From Desulfobacterales bacterium (GTDB taxonomy: Bacteria > Desulfobacterota > Desulfobacteria > Desulfobacterales > JAHEIW01), in assembly GCA_030066985.1 (NCBI GenBank), contig JASJAN010000001.1, forward strand, positions 133,976 through 197,975: DNA of 64,000 nt, read 5' to 3'. Made by a program: the position numbers and the translations under genes. Under the pieces are notes generated by a model. That model made no database searches, was not told the origin of the DNA, and saw only the letters and a program-made list of their open reading frames with translations. The stretch's first letter is position 1, and every line of letters starts with the position of its first letter. This document shows positions 9,336 to 18,861 of this stretch, one piece after another.

Positions 9336-9435
9336 AAAATTTACAATAACAACCGACACCGACGAAGTCAACGAAAGATAGAATTTTGTTTATTTTCAGA
9401 TTGTTATAATAAATAACCGTTTGACGTCACGCTGC

Positions 9436-11190
9436 ATGAAAACCATTACTCTCATCAAGCCTTATTTTAGAGAAAATCGCTGGAAAATTGCCATCGGTCT
9501 GTTCAGCTTAATTATCGTTGACGTGCTGCAGCTGTTTATACCGCGCATTATCAAATGGGCCGTAGATGGGCTGACCGTTTTGCAAATCGACGTGGGCCAG
9601 CTGATGCGCTATGCGGTTTATATGGCCGTGATTGCCATTTGGATTGGCATATTTCGTTATGTGTGGCGGCGTTGCTTGCTGGGAACATCGCGACGCGTTG
9701 AAGAGGGATTGCGTAACCGTCTGTTTACCCATATCCAGACGCTGTCTGCCTCTTATTTTGATAAGACTCAGACCGGCGATTTAATGGCCCATGCCACCAA
9801 TGATATTCAACAGGTCCGAATGGCCACCGGAATGGGAATGGTGGCATTAAATGATGCCGTTGTATTGGGTGCAGCCGCGATTGGATTTATGCTCTACATC
9901 AATGTTACCTTGACCCTTTTTGTCCTGATCCCCATGCCGTTGATTACCATCGCGACCAAAATTTTCAGCAAACAAATGCACCAGCGCTATCAGCGTGTTC
10001 AAGCCACCTTTGCTGACTTAACCGAGGTCATTCGAGAACGTTTCGCCGGTATTCGCATTATCAAAGCCCACAACCATAAGCAAAAAGCAGCCGCCCGGGT
10101 AGAAAGCGTCTCACGAGACTATGTCAAAGAGAACCTGGGTCTGGTCAAAATTGTGGGTTCCTTTTTTCCGATGATGTTGCTGTTTACCAATTTGAGTTTG
10201 GCCATCGTACTGTATCTGGGTGGACGCCAGACGATCGCTCAGACCATCACACCCGGAGACTTTGTGGCCTTCATCAGCTATTTGGCGCTATTGACCTGGC
10301 CGATGATGGCCCTTGGTTGGGTAACCAACTTGATTCAAAGAGGGCGCGCTTCACTGGATCGCTTAAATCAAATTCTAAAGACCCGTCCTGAAATAAAGGA
10401 TCTTAAGGGTGCCAAGGAGCTCGATCGGTTTGACGGTCGCATTGTCTTTGATAGCGTTGATTTCTCATATGCACCGAATGGTAACCACAGCCCGGCGGCA
10501 CTTTCGGGGATATCGCTGATAATTGAGCCCGGAACCGTTCTCGGTATTGTCGGCCCGCCGGGCAGCGGTAAAACAACCCTGGTGAATCTGATACCCAGAC
10601 GATATGAGGTGTCCGGCGGCAGCATCCAGATTGACGGCCATGACATCCGATCGCTGAAAATTGGCAGTTTAAGATCACAGATCGCCTTCATGCCCCAAGA
10701 GCCCTTTTTGTTTGCCGGAACCGTCAGGGAAAATATCACTTTTGACCATCTGGCGACGTCCGAATCCCGGCTGCAGAAGGTGACCCAGAAAGCTGCCGTT
10801 TACGATACGATCCAGGCATTTCCCAATAACTATGACACACTGGTCGGTGAAAAAGGCGTGATTCTATCCGGCGGTCAAAAACAACGTATTGCCCTGGCGC
10901 GGGTATTCAACCAGGATGCCGGCATATTAATTTTGGATGACCCCATTAGCCAGGTGGATCTGGCTACCGGAAAAGCCATCATCGAAACGCTCAAATCAAT
11001 GATCGGCCAAAAAACGATCATCATCGTATCCCATCGCATTTCCGCCGTTCGTTTTGCGGACCAGATCATCGCCCTCGAGCAGGGACGCATTATCGAGCAG
11101 GGCACCCACCAGGATTTGGTCGCAACCGATCGATATTACGCCAGAGCATTTCATTTGCAGGAATTGGAAGAGGACCTGAATGCATCCTGA
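9436..11190 (+). CDS. ABC exporter half-transporter, degenerate catalytic site subunit (MsbA/BmrC-like)
   Basis: About 584 residues from the ATG at 9436; an in-frame TTG at 9421 is less likely. The N-terminal ~310 residues form six membrane spans of the type IV exporter fold (DVLQLFIPRIIKWAVDGL..., YFDKTQTGDLMAHATNDI). The C-terminal nucleotide-binding domain has Walker A GPPGSGKT, Q-loop FMPQEPFLF, signature LSGGQKQR, Walker B ILILDDP and H-loop SHRIS. The usual catalytic Glu after Walker B is Asp here, so its own ATP site is predicted to be weakly hydrolytic. The next gene starts 11 bases before this one ends and encodes the partner. A TATAAT-like box sits at 9405-9410. The exported substrate (lipid or drug) is unknown. 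Confidence 0.9.
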   Translation: MKTITLIKPYFRENRWKIAIGLFSLIIVDVLQLFIPRIIKWAVDGLTVLQIDVGQLMRYAVYMAVIAIWIGIFRYVWRRCLLGTSRRVEEGLRNRLFTHIQTLSASYFDKTQTGDLMAHATNDIQQVRMATGMGMVALNDAVVLGAAAIGFMLYINVTLTLFVLIPMPLITIATKIFSKQMHQRYQRVQATFADLTEVIRERFAGIRIIKAHNHKQKAAARVESVSRDYVKENLGLVKIVGSFFPMMLLFTNLSLAIVLYLGGRQTIAQTITPGDFVAFISYLALLTWPMMALGWVTNLIQRGRASLDRLNQILKTRPEIKDLKGAKELDRFDGRIVFDSVDFSYAPNGNHSPAALSGISLIIEPGTVLGIVGPPGSGKTTLVNLIPRRYEVSGGSIQIDGHDIRSLKIGSLRSQIAFMPQEPFLFAGTVRENITFDHLATSESRLQKVTQKAAVYDTIQAFPNNYDTLVGEKGVILSGGQKQRIALARVFNQDAGILILDDPISQVDLATGKAIIETLKSMIGQKTIIIVSHRISAVRFADQIIALEQGRIIEQGTHQDLVATDRYYARAFHLQELEEDLNAS

Positions 11191-13156
11191 TTACGGATAT
11201 TTTGAGGAAACACAGCTGGGCAAACCCTATGACCTCAAACTGATGAGAAGATTGTTGCCGTTTGTGCGGGCTTACCGGCACCTCATCCTCTACTCCATTT
11301 TGCTGGTATTGGGCATAACCGCCTTGGATTTGGCACTGCCTTATGTGACCAAAGTCGCCATTGACCGCTATATCGTTCCGCAAGCAGCCCCGATGAGAAC
11401 AACCCCATCGCAGACCGACGGGACCCGCGCCCGCTATTTGAAGGCTGATCTAACGGATGCCGTTCAGAGGGAGATCGTTCAAAAATACAGCGCCTTGTTC
11501 CAACTGCAGGGCCAAACGGCCCTGATTCCGATCGATGCTTTGGGACAGCTCGAGAAATCCGATCTGAAAGCATTGCGTCAAAATGATGTGGCCGGTCTGG
11601 GTAAAATGGCGCTCATCTTTCTGGCCATCGTCTTTTTTAATTTCATTCTCAACTTTAGCCAGAAAATGATCATGGAATATTGCGGTCACATGATCATGCA
11701 CGATCTAAGGATGAAGCTCTTTACGCATGTACAAAACCTGGCGATTGAATTTTTCACACGCAATCCGGTAGGTCGTTTGGTCACCCGATTGACAAATGAT
11801 GTCCAGAACATGCATGAATTATTTACCTCGGTCATTTCACTGGTGTTTAAGGACATCTTTTTGCTGATCGGTATTGCCACCATTATGCTGGCCCTCAATT
11901 GGAAGCTTGCCCTAGCAACGTTTACGGTCCTGCCCATCGTGGTTTACGCTTCGGCCGTATTTTCCGTAAAAGCCCGGGACGTTTTCCGGACGCTGCGCAT
12001 CAAATTGGCTGAGATCAACACTCGTTTTGCAGAAACCATCGAAGGTATTGGTGTGATTCAGCTGTTTGTCCAGGAATCAAAAAACTACCAAAAGTTCAGA
12101 CAGCTAAATCACGAAAATTATATGGCCGGTATGCGCCAAATCCATGTCCTGGCCATCTTTATGCCCATCATTGAACTGATGGGGGTAATCGCCATCGCCG
12201 TGGTGATTTTCTATGGCGGCGGTCGGGTGCTGGAAGAATCGCTAAGTTTAGGGACCCTGGTAGCTTTTTTATCCTATATCAAAATGTTTTTCAGACCGAT
12301 TCGGGATCTGGCTGAAAAATATAATATTCTGCAAAATGCGATGTCCTCGGCTGAACGGATATTGTTGATCTTGGACACGCAAAACACCCTGCCAAAAGAT
12401 CGTGTTCGGCCGGATGCAGCGGGTCTGGATCGCATCCATGAAGTGCGACTGGATGCGGTTTCCTTTAGCTATATCAGTGATGAAAAAGTGCTTAAAAACA
12501 TCTCTTTGCAAATTAAAGCTGGTGACACGGTGGCGGTGGTCGGCCCGACAGGTGCCGGTAAAACATCACTGGTGAACCTGATTCCCAGGTTTTACGATCC
12601 CACTGCCGGCCGTATACTGATCAACAATGTCGATATCGTAGAATTGGATCCAACTGAGTTTCGCCACAAGATGGCTCTGGTGATGCAAGAGCCGTTTCTG
12701 TTTAGCGGCACCATCCGCGAAAATATATTTGACAATACCCATCGCTTAACCGATGAGCAAATGCAGGAGGTCATTGAAGCGGCCAACTGCACCCGCCTGA
12801 TTCAAAGATTACCTGACGGACTGGACACCGTCCTTTCTGGAGGGGGAATTTCCCTTTCGAGCGGCGAGCGGCAGCTGATATCGATTGCGCGGGCATTTGC
12901 CAGAAATCCGCAGCTGATATTATTCGACGAAGCCACCTCTTACATTGATTCGCAAACTGAGCTATGGATTCAACAGGCCCTTGAAAAATTGATGAAGGGC
13001 AGGACCGCATTGGTAGTAGCCCATCGCTTGTCAACCGTGCGCCACGCCGACCGAATCATCGTCATGAACAGAGGCCGTATCGTTGAAACCGGAACGCATG
13101 CAGAATTAATGGCCCGACAAGGGTTCTATTTTCAACTCAATCAGCTGCACAGCTAA
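11180..13156 (+). CDS. ABC exporter half-transporter, partner subunit with canonical Walker B
   Basis: 658 residues. Membrane domain plus nucleotide-binding domain: Walker A GPTGAGKT (~455), Q-loop LVMQEPFLFSGT, signature LSSGERQ (~558, departing from LSGGQ), Walker B LILFDEATSYID with the catalytic Glu, and H-loop AHRLS. An insertion of ~75 residues between the first two membrane spans (about residues 70-145) should face the periplasm. The degenerate Walker B of the first subunit and the altered signature of this one would meet in the same composite ATP site, as in heterodimeric exporters such as TM287/288 and BmrCD. The start ATG has GAGGAC upstream and overlaps the previous gene, so the pair should be translated together. 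Confidence 0.9.
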   Translation: MHPDYGYFEETQLGKPYDLKLMRRLLPFVRAYRHLILYSILLVLGITALDLALPYVTKVAIDRYIVPQAAPMRTTPSQTDGTRARYLKADLTDAVQREIVQKYSALFQLQGQTALIPIDALGQLEKSDLKALRQNDVAGLGKMALIFLAIVFFNFILNFSQKMIMEYCGHMIMHDLRMKLFTHVQNLAIEFFTRNPVGRLVTRLTNDVQNMHELFTSVISLVFKDIFLLIGIATIMLALNWKLALATFTVLPIVVYASAVFSVKARDVFRTLRIKLAEINTRFAETIEGIGVIQLFVQESKNYQKFRQLNHENYMAGMRQIHVLAIFMPIIELMGVIAIAVVIFYGGGRVLEESLSLGTLVAFLSYIKMFFRPIRDLAEKYNILQNAMSSAERILLILDTQNTLPKDRVRPDAAGLDRIHEVRLDAVSFSYISDEKVLKNISLQIKAGDTVAVVGPTGAGKTSLVNLIPRFYDPTAGRILINNVDIVELDPTEFRHKMALVMQEPFLFSGTIRENIFDNTHRLTDEQMQEVIEAANCTRLIQRLPDGLDTVLSGGGISLSSGERQLISIARAFARNPQLILFDEATSYIDSQTELWIQQALEKLMKGRTALVVAHRLSTVRHADRIIVMNRGRIVETGTHAELMARQGFYFQLNQLHS

Positions 13157-13160
13157 GGTC

Positions 13161-13260
13161 TCAGTTCACAGAGGTCAGACGACAGAGGACAGAGGATAAA
13201 GATTGGAAAAAGATGGGGTATGTCTGACTTCTGTTTTCTGTCATCTGTTTACCGACACCT
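13161..13260. repeat. Word-repeat hairpin (ACAGAGG/TCAGA words)
   Basis: Starts four bases after the ABC exporter stop codon. The left arm (13161-13197) is built of CAGAGG, TCAGACG and ACAGAGG words. The right arm (13221-13260) carries their complements (TCTGACTT, CTGTTTTCTG, TCATCTG). The rest of the 257-base gap up to fhs holds no gene; the last bases give the AAAGGAGGG ribosome site. Confidence 0.6.
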
Positions 13261-13413
13261 GAAACCTGAAACCTTCTTTAATAAATCTCTTGCCAAACGC
13301 CTGGTCAGATGGTACACGCATATTGTCTTAAATAACCACGGTATTAGGCTGTTTATAGGACCGAAACGACTTTGTAATAGCTCAATCAACAAATGGAAAG
13401 GAGGGTTAAGTAG

Positions 13414-15177
13414 ATGGCTTATGATGCAGTAAAGATGGCAGACTGGCAAATTTCGGAGGCGGCAGAAAAGAACATGCCGACACCGGAAGAATGGCAGGAA
13501 AAATTGGGTCTTGAGAAGAATGAAATTCTTCCGATGGGCCGACTGGCGAAACTCGATTTTCTTAAAATTATCGACCGGCTCAAAGACAAGCCGGACGGCA
13601 AATACATTGAGGTGACCGCCATCACACCGACCCCGCTCGGAGAGGGCAAAAGCACCACCTCCTGCGGTTTGATGGAAGGTCTCGGCAAGCGCGGCAAGAA
13701 TGTGGGCGGCGCGCTGCGTCAGCCCTCCGGTGGGCCCACCATGAATGTCAAGGGAACTGCGGCCGGCGGCGGCAACTCCCTGCTGATTCCGATGACCGAA
13801 TTTTCCCTGGGTTTGACCGGTGATATCAACGACATCATGAACGCCCACAACCTGGCAATGGTGGCCTTGACCGCGCGCATGCAGCATGAGCGCAACTACT
13901 CCGATGAACAACTGGACCGCTTGACGCGCATGGCGCGCCTGAACATCGATCCCACTCGTGTGGAGATGGGCTGGATCATCGACTTCTGTGCCCAGGCCCT
14001 GCGCAACATCATTATCGGTATCGGGGGCCGCTTCGACGGATTCACCATGCAGTCCAAGTTCGGGATCGCCGTGGGCTCTGAGTGCATGGCCATTCTGTCG
14101 ATTATCCGCGATCTGGCCGACCTCAAAGAACGGCTCAACAACATCACAGTGGCCTTCGATAAGAGCGGCAAGCCCATCACGACGGGCGATCTGGAATGCG
14201 GCAACGCCATGACCGCTTTTATGCGCAACACCATCAACCCCACCATGATGTGCACCGCCGAATACAACCCCTGCATGGTGCATGCCGGACCGTTCGCCAA
14301 TATCGCCGTCGGTCAGTCTTCGATTATCGCCGACCGCGTCGGCCTGAAACTGTTCGACTACCATGTCACCGAGTCGGGTTTCGGTGCTGATATCGGCTTC
14401 GAAAAATTCTGGAACGTCAAATCCCGCTTCAGCGGTTTGAAACCGCATGTATCCGTATTGACCACCACCATCCGCGCGCTGAAGAGCCACGGCGGCGGCC
14501 CCAAAGTGACGCCGGGCATCGCCATGCCGGAAGAATACACCAAAGAAAACGTCGGAATGGTTGAAAAAGGCTGCGTGAACATGGTGCATCACATCAACAC
14601 CATCCGTAAGGCCGGCATCAACCCGGTGGTTTGTATCAACCGCTTCTACACCGATACGGATGAAGAATGTAAGGTGGTGCGTGCAGCAGCTGAGGCGGCC
14701 GGTGCCCGCTGTGCTGAGTCCAAGCACTGGGAGCTGGGTGGCGACGGCGCCCTGGAATTTGCCGATGCCGTGGTCGAAGCCTGTGAAGAGGAAAACGACT
14801 TCAAATTCCTCTATCCGCTGGAGATGAAACTGCGCGACCGCGTCGACATCATCGCCAAAGAAGTCTACGGTGCCGACGGTGTGGCCTGGACTCCAGAAGC
14901 CGAGGCCAAGGCCAAAATGCTCGAGGACGACCCCAAGTACGCCGACTTTACAACCATGATGGTCAAAACCCACCTGAGCCTGAGCCACGACCCGACGCTC
15001 AAGGGTGCGCCCAAAGGCTGGACGCTGCCCGTGCGGGACGTGCTGATTTATTCCGGCGCCAAATTTCTGTGCCCCTGCGCCGGCACCATCAGCCTGATGC
15101 CCGGCACCGGCTCCGACCCGGCTTTCAGACGGGTGGATGTTGACGTCAATACCGGACAGGTGTCCGGATTGTTCTAA
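13414..15177 (+). CDS. fhs: Formate-tetrahydrofolate ligase
   Basis: 587 residues, close to the family's usual length. It converts formate, tetrahydrofolate and ATP to 10-formyl-THF in the methyl branch of the Wood-Ljungdahl pathway, or supplies one-carbon units for biosynthesis. Visible are the P-loop TPLGEGKST (~70), [26 protein letters not shown], and the C-terminal [30 protein letters not shown] lies upstream of the ATG and a strong terminator follows. Codons are much more GC-ending than in neighbours (long runs of -C/-G third positions), enough that the opposite strand is open for almost the whole gene. This suggests high expression or a different origin. In purine degraders this enzyme can also run backwards to recover ATP from formyl-THF. 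Confidence 0.97.
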   Translation: MAYDAVKMADWQISEAAEKNMPTPEEWQEKLGLEKNEILPMGRLAKLDFLKIIDRLKDKPDGKYIEVTAITPTPLGEGKSTTSCGLMEGLGKRGKNVGGALRQPSGGPTMNVKGTAAGGGNSLLIPMTEFSLGLTGDINDIMNAHNLAMVALTARMQHERNYSDEQLDRLTRMARLNIDPTRVEMGWIIDFCAQALRNIIIGIGGRFDGFTMQSKFGIAVGSECMAILSIIRDLADLKERLNNITVAFDKSGKPITTGDLECGNAMTAFMRNTINPTMMCTAEYNPCMVHAGPFANIAVGQSSIIADRVGLKLFDYHVTESGFGADIGFEKFWNVKSRFSGLKPHVSVLTTTIRALKSHGGGPKVTPGIAMPEEYTKENVGMVEKGCVNMVHHINTIRKAGINPVVCINRFYTDTDEECKVVRAAAEAAGARCAESKHWELGGDGALEFADAVVEACEEENDFKFLYPLEMKLRDRVDIIAKEVYGADGVAWTPEAEAKAKMLEDDPKYADFTTMMVKTHLSLSHDPTLKGAPKGWTLPVRDVLIYSGAKFLCPCAGTISLMPGTGSDPAFRRVDVDVNTGQVSGLF

Positions 15178-15204
15178 TTCGGCCCATATAAACCCTAAAA
15201 AACA

Positions 15205-15242
15205 ATGGGGCCTGGTAACACTTTCCAGGCCCCATTTTTTTT
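15205..15242 (+). terminator. Rho-independent terminator of fhs
   Basis: An 11-bp perfect stem ATGGGGCCTGG (15205-15215) pairs with 15225-15235 across a nine-base loop, followed by eight T. It begins 28 bases after the fhs stop codon. This is the clearest intrinsic terminator in the window. Confidence 0.93.
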
Positions 15243-15385
15243 CAAAGGTTCAGGGATCAACGGTCACCCACCTTCGCAAATGCTACGGCGCGGCGGGGGA
15301 ATTTCTATGGTTTTGTTATCTGGCTTCTGCCGACTGGCAGCGTGATTCGCAGCATGGAACACAGTGAGTTTGAAGCTGACTTGAT

Positions 15386-16231
15386 TTAGTTCCAGGTGGT
15401 CATCAGTTTCTTGACATACGTCGCTGTTTGTTGGGCCATTTTTTCGAGATTTTCAGGTGCCAGCCCCAGTCGATCCGCTACCGGTCCGAAGTGCTCCAAA
15501 GCAAGATCCTGATCGATTTTTCCAAAACCGGTCATGATGCCCATGGTGTTGGCCACGTGCACAATGTCGCTCAGATTGCAATGTTCCTCGCAGGATTCCG
15601 GATCATGGTGCCACTGAACCGCACTGACCAGATCTGATGGAAAAGACCATTTATCCAATATCTGGCCGCCGATTTCAGCATGGTTGGTTCCCAGTACCAT
15701 GGATTCTGCCACGTCGAAGGCAATGCCTTTGGTTACCATGTCTTCGATATTTTGCAGATCTTCTTTGACAAACCCGCCCAGAATTAATTTGCCCACGTCA
15801 TGCAACAGCGCCGCGGTAAAAACTTCATCGGCGTCGGGTATTTTCAGCTCTTTAACCAGAATCTCTGCTGCCACCGATACGGCCACCGAATGCTGCCAGA
15901 GGGCTCCTCTGGGAAGATCGTATCCGGGGATCGTTTTATTCATCAGCGGACTCATGCAGATGGTCGTCACCACCTGCAAGAGTCGCTTCCAACCCAACAA
16001 AACGATGGCCTGCTTAACCGAACTGATGCGGGTAGGGATGCCAAAATAGGCTGAGTTGGTCAATTTTAAAATATTGGCGGTCAATCCCGGATCATATTTT
16101 AGGATGCTTTCAATTTCTGATGCGGTTGAGTCGGCATTGTCCAGAAGGGGAAGCAGTTTGGCTGCCGTGGTTGGCATGCCTGGGAAAGCTTCAACTTTCA
16201 GTGCAATGCGGTAAATCTTTCGGTTTGTCAC
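15386..16231 (-). CDS. HDOD domain protein
   Basis: 281 residues forming a single HDOD domain: FPGMPTTAAKLLPLLDN, SEIESILKYDPGLTANILKLTNSAYFG, SVKQAIVLLGWKRLLQVV, then AALLHDVGKLIL with the HD dipeptide retained, and AEIGGQILDKWSFPSDLVSAVQWHHDP. These proteins act in signalling (motility, cell cycle, nitrate or stress responses), usually without demonstrated phosphodiesterase activity. The start is GTG at 16231 with GGGGAGGG upstream. It lies alone between convergent fhs and the bacterioferritin gene. No partner domain (REC, EAL) is attached. Confidence 0.88.
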   Translation of the reverse strand: MTNRKIYRIALKVEAFPGMPTTAAKLLPLLDNADSTASEIESILKYDPGLTANILKLTNSAYFGIPTRISSVKQAIVLLGWKRLLQVVTTICMSPLMNKTIPGYDLPRGALWQHSVAVSVAAEILVKELKIPDADEVFTAALLHDVGKLILGGFVKEDLQNIEDMVTKGIAFDVAESMVLGTNHAEIGGQILDKWSFPSDLVSAVQWHHDPESCEEHCNLSDIVHVANTMGIMTGFGKIDQDLALEHFGPVADRLGLAPENLEKMAQQTATYVKKLMTTWN

Positions 16232-16410
16232 AGATTACCCTCCCCCGAGGTGGTCTCATTTGGATCGCAATGGTATAAGGAGTATATCGGTCAACGGATG
16301 AAAATCTTAAGGAAATTGGGCGTTTTCAGAAGATATGGCGTTTCTGAAGGTCATGGTGGTATGCTGCCACGACAAGTTGCGGATGGTAATTGGTAAGTTC
16401 AAAAATTTCA

Positions 16411-16449
16411 AAAAAAAGATCGAGTCATCCTAAGGATTTCTCGATCTTT
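16411..16449 (-). terminator. Terminator downstream of bacterioferritin
   Basis: AAAGATCGAG at 16415-16424 pairs with CTCGATCTTT at 16440-16449. On the minus strand the stem is followed by a run of T (A tract 16411-16417 on the plus strand). It lies ~40 bases beyond the end of the bacterioferritin gene. Confidence 0.8.
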
Positions 16450-16486
16450 GCACAGAATCTTTAACTGTCTAATATTATTAATTTTA

Positions 16487-17023
16487 TTATCCGTCTTCGG
16501 ATACAGCAAATCCACTGGGTCCCAGCCCTGTGGATGATGGTGTCCCGGCAATTTTAGCAAGATACGTATCTCCCAGTTTTTTGATATGATGGTCAACACT
16601 ATCAAAATAATTATAATGGGCCTGCTCTTCCTCAATGATTTCTTCAAATAACTTCATACTGACGCTGTCTCCATTTTCGCGACAAACCAGAAGGAACTGA
16701 TTATACACATCAATGGTGTCATCCTCCAGATTGGCGTCAAATGGGAAAATACCTTCGACCGCCTGACCTTTTTTAACGCTGCCGTCATGCCCTGCAACGG
16801 GTTCGCCGCCCAGCTCTTTAATCCGCTCGGCAAAATGCTCGGCGTGTCGCATTTCATCGATGGCAATCAGCTTTACTTTTGCCGCCAGCTCTCCATAGTC
16901 GAGGTCGTCCAGGTTATAATGTTGGTTCATGTACTGATGTATCGCTTGCAACTCCATGGCACGGGCCTTGTTCAACACCTCAATGACTTTTTTGGTTCTT
17001 TTCTCTTTAGAAACTTTTGCCAT
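16487..17023 (-). CDS. bfr: Bacterioferritin
   Basis: 178 residues, a four-helix ferritin-like protein that oxidises and stores iron in a hollow shell in the cytosol. Ferroxidase ligands are visible in the two helix pairs: Glu in RAMELQAIHQY, the EMRHAEH motif (IDEMRHAEHFAERIKELGG), and LFEEIIEEEQAHYN. The Met in DEMRHAE is at the position that binds haem in E. coli bacterioferritin. A glycine- and serine-rich tail (TPSSTGLGPSGFAVSEDG) extends beyond the usual end. GGAGG precedes the ATG and an intrinsic terminator follows, so it is a single-gene unit. In anaerobes it serves mainly in oxygen and iron protection. Confidence 0.93.
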   Translation of the reverse strand: MAKVSKEKRTKKVIEVLNKARAMELQAIHQYMNQHYNLDDLDYGELAAKVKLIAIDEMRHAEHFAERIKELGGEPVAGHDGSVKKGQAVEGIFPFDANLEDDTIDVYNQFLLVCRENGDSVSMKLFEEIIEEEQAHYNYFDSVDHHIKKLGDTYLAKIAGTPSSTGLGPSGFAVSEDG

Positions 17024-17230
17024 AATTTACCTCCGATAAAAGGCGATCTTTAGCAGCCAATGACGCCAGGTTTAAGGTTTTATGTTTGGCAGGGTCAATC
17101 CGCATAGAAACAGTTTAATTTAACATAATATGGTCGAAAGAATTGTCAAATCGAGTTGACTATTGCGGAGCTCAAATTCGAATAGTAAAGCGCGTTCCTG
17201 GGCAGCAAGTCATTTGCGGGAAACTGACGA

Positions 17231-17704
17231 TTAATCGTCATCATCCAGACATTTTTGCACGGCGCTTACGATCGTGTCATAACCCGTGCAGCGGCAAAGG
17301 TTGCCGGCCAGACCGCGCCGGATCTCATAGCGGCTGACTTTTTGCTGCTTGTGTTTTTCGACCAATGATGTGGCCGCCATTACAAATCCGGGTGTACAAA
17401 TGCCACACTGCACCGCACCTTCATCCACAAAGCTTTGTTGCACCCGGGATAGTTTATCGTCGCGGCTTTCGCCCTCCACCGTGCGAATGGACTTGCCGTC
17501 GGCCCAAACCGCCAGATACAGGCAGGCATCGATGGGCACATCATCGATTAAAACCGTACAGGCGCCGCATTCACCCACAGCACATCCCTGCTTGACGCTC
17601 AGCAGTCCTATCTGTTCCCGTAGGACTTCCAGCAAAGATTGTCGTACATCAACGCTGATTTCTTTTGGCTTACCGTTTACCGTAAGGGTAATTTTATGAT
17701 TCAC
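17231..17704 (-). CDS. xdhC: Xanthine dehydrogenase iron-sulfur subunit
   Basis: 157 residues, the two-[2Fe-2S] subunit of a three-part molybdenum hydroxylase. Plant-type cluster ligands are Cys41, Cys46, Cys49 and Cys61. The second cluster is Cys100, Cys103, Cys137 and Cys139 (QCGICTPGF ... CRCTGYD). It passes electrons from the molybdenum cofactor to FAD in the partner subunit. Its ATG overlaps the end of the FAD subunit by four bases (ATGA), so the two are coupled. It closes the purine locus, the last gene on the minus strand. Symbols follow the E. coli xdhABC naming (XdhA Mo, XdhB FAD, XdhC FeS). Confidence 0.93.
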   Translation of the reverse strand: MNHKITLTVNGKPKEISVDVRQSLLEVLREQIGLLSVKQGCAVGECGACTVLIDDVPIDACLYLAVWADGKSIRTVEGESRDDKLSRVQQSFVDEGAVQCGICTPGFVMAATSLVEKHKQQKVSRYEIRRGLAGNLCRCTGYDTIVSAVQKCLDDDD

Positions 17705-18579
17705 TGTATGATTCCTCCCGCCTTCAATACTGCCTGCTCCACAACCCGCTGGGCCAGAGTGGTGATGATTTGCAGCCGGAATTCCTTGGCCGCCCGCCAG
17801 GATGTCCGCGGGCGAACATCAGCCGGCACAGCCGTGGCAATATCATCCAACAGTTTCGATGTGATCTTCCGGCCCCGAACTTTATCTTCAGTCCCTTTGC
17901 AGCGAATGGGAACAGGTGCGGCCACCCCAAAGGCCAGCCGAAGGTCTTGTAGGATGCCATCTTTAATCTTGCAAACCGCTGAACAGCCGATGGTGGAAAT
18001 ATCCATAGCATCCCGCATGGCATACTTATGAAAATGCCCAAAATAGCCAGTATAGTTGTCCCGGGTAATGGTAATCGCGGTCAGTATTTCATGTTGTTTG
18101 ACCGCCACCTGGCTGGGACCCAGAAAAAATGATTCCAAAGGCATTTGGCGGGAACCATTTCCACCGTCAATGGTCACAGTGGCATTAAGGGCGATCAGGG
18201 GTGTGGCGCTGTCGGCACTGGGCACACCGTTGCATAGATTACCGCCGATGGTTGCCATGTTTCGAACCTGAGGCCCGCCGATGGTAAGGACGGCTTCGGC
18301 TAAGACCGGTATGTGCTTGCAAATCAACTCGGATTCAGCCACATGCGTAAAGCACGCCAGAGGTCCAATGATGATATCGCCCGCATCGTTTTGGGTGATA
18401 TAATTGAGCTCGGCGATATCGTGAATATCCACCAGGTGATCAAACTGCGCTTTGCCCTTGTGCAGTTTGACCAGCATATCGGTGCCACCGGCAATCAGAT
18501 GCGCCGCGGGATTTTGCTCTAAGAGCTGAATCGCCTCTTGAACACTGCCGGCCTTGGAATAGCTCTTAAAATTAAACAT
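17701..18579 (-). CDS. xdhB: Xanthine dehydrogenase FAD-binding subunit
   Basis: 292 residues, a CoxM/XdhB-type FAD protein. Flavin-binding motifs are LIAGGTDMLV (~31-40) and RNMATIGGNLCNGVPSADSATPL (~105-127), followed by a C-terminal CO-dehydrogenase-flavoprotein domain (FGVAAPVPIRCKGTE...). It receives electrons from the 2Fe-2S subunit and passes them to NAD or another acceptor. AAAGGAGAG lies just ahead of the ATG. It overlaps xdhC by four bases. It is separated from the Mo subunit by a ~280-base hairpin-rich gap, which may uncouple expression. Confidence 0.93.
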   Translation of the reverse strand: MFNFKSYSKAGSVQEAIQLLEQNPAAHLIAGGTDMLVKLHKGKAQFDHLVDIHDIAELNYITQNDAGDIIIGPLACFTHVAESELICKHIPVLAEAVLTIGGPQVRNMATIGGNLCNGVPSADSATPLIALNATVTIDGGNGSRQMPLESFFLGPSQVAVKQHEILTAITITRDNYTGYFGHFHKYAMRDAMDISTIGCSAVCKIKDGILQDLRLAFGVAAPVPIRCKGTEDKVRGRKITSKLLDDIATAVPADVRPRTSWRAAKEFRLQIITTLAQRVVEQAVLKAGGIIQ

Positions 18580-18599
18580 TCACTCTCCTTTTTAGGATG

Positions 18600-18860
18600 A
18601 ATTTGATTTTGTTCACCGCAGAGACGCAGAGGACGCTGAGTTTTTTTATTTTTTCGCTTTTCGCTGAGACGCCGAAAAGCGAAAATCATCAAGCTCTACG
18701 GGCTGTGATGATAAGCTTCCTAAAATCTCAGAAGCCTAGTTTTTATTATTTTGCAGCGCAGCTGCTAAGTGGTTTTCCTTTGTCGTCCTCTCAACGACAA
18801 AGGAAAAAGAGCCTTCTCTGCGATCTCTGCGCCTTGAGCGAAGCGGGCGTTGATATCATA
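18600..18860. repeat. Word-repeat hairpin (GCAGAGAC words) between xdhA and xdhB
   Basis: The left part near 18615-18645 has CCGCAGAGACGCAGAGGACGC words. The right part near 18812-18838 has their complements (TCTCTGCGATCTCTGCGCC). Between lie further inverted pairs such as TTTTCGCTTTTCG / CGAAAAGCGAAAA (18652-18683) and GGTTTTCCTTTGTCG / CGACAAAGGAAAA (18772-18807). No gene is seen in it. Confidence 0.6.
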
Positions 18861-18861
18861 G

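Noticed and set aside
13157-13413. Tetrahydrofolate riboswitch upstream of fhs
   Set aside because: No matching conserved core; only a word-repeat hairpin and the ribosome site are visible.
13249-14988. Long open frame (579 codons) antisense to fhs
   Set aside because: It is explained by the strong GC-ending codon bias of fhs; the product is low in family resemblance and starts inside the coding strand of a certain gene.
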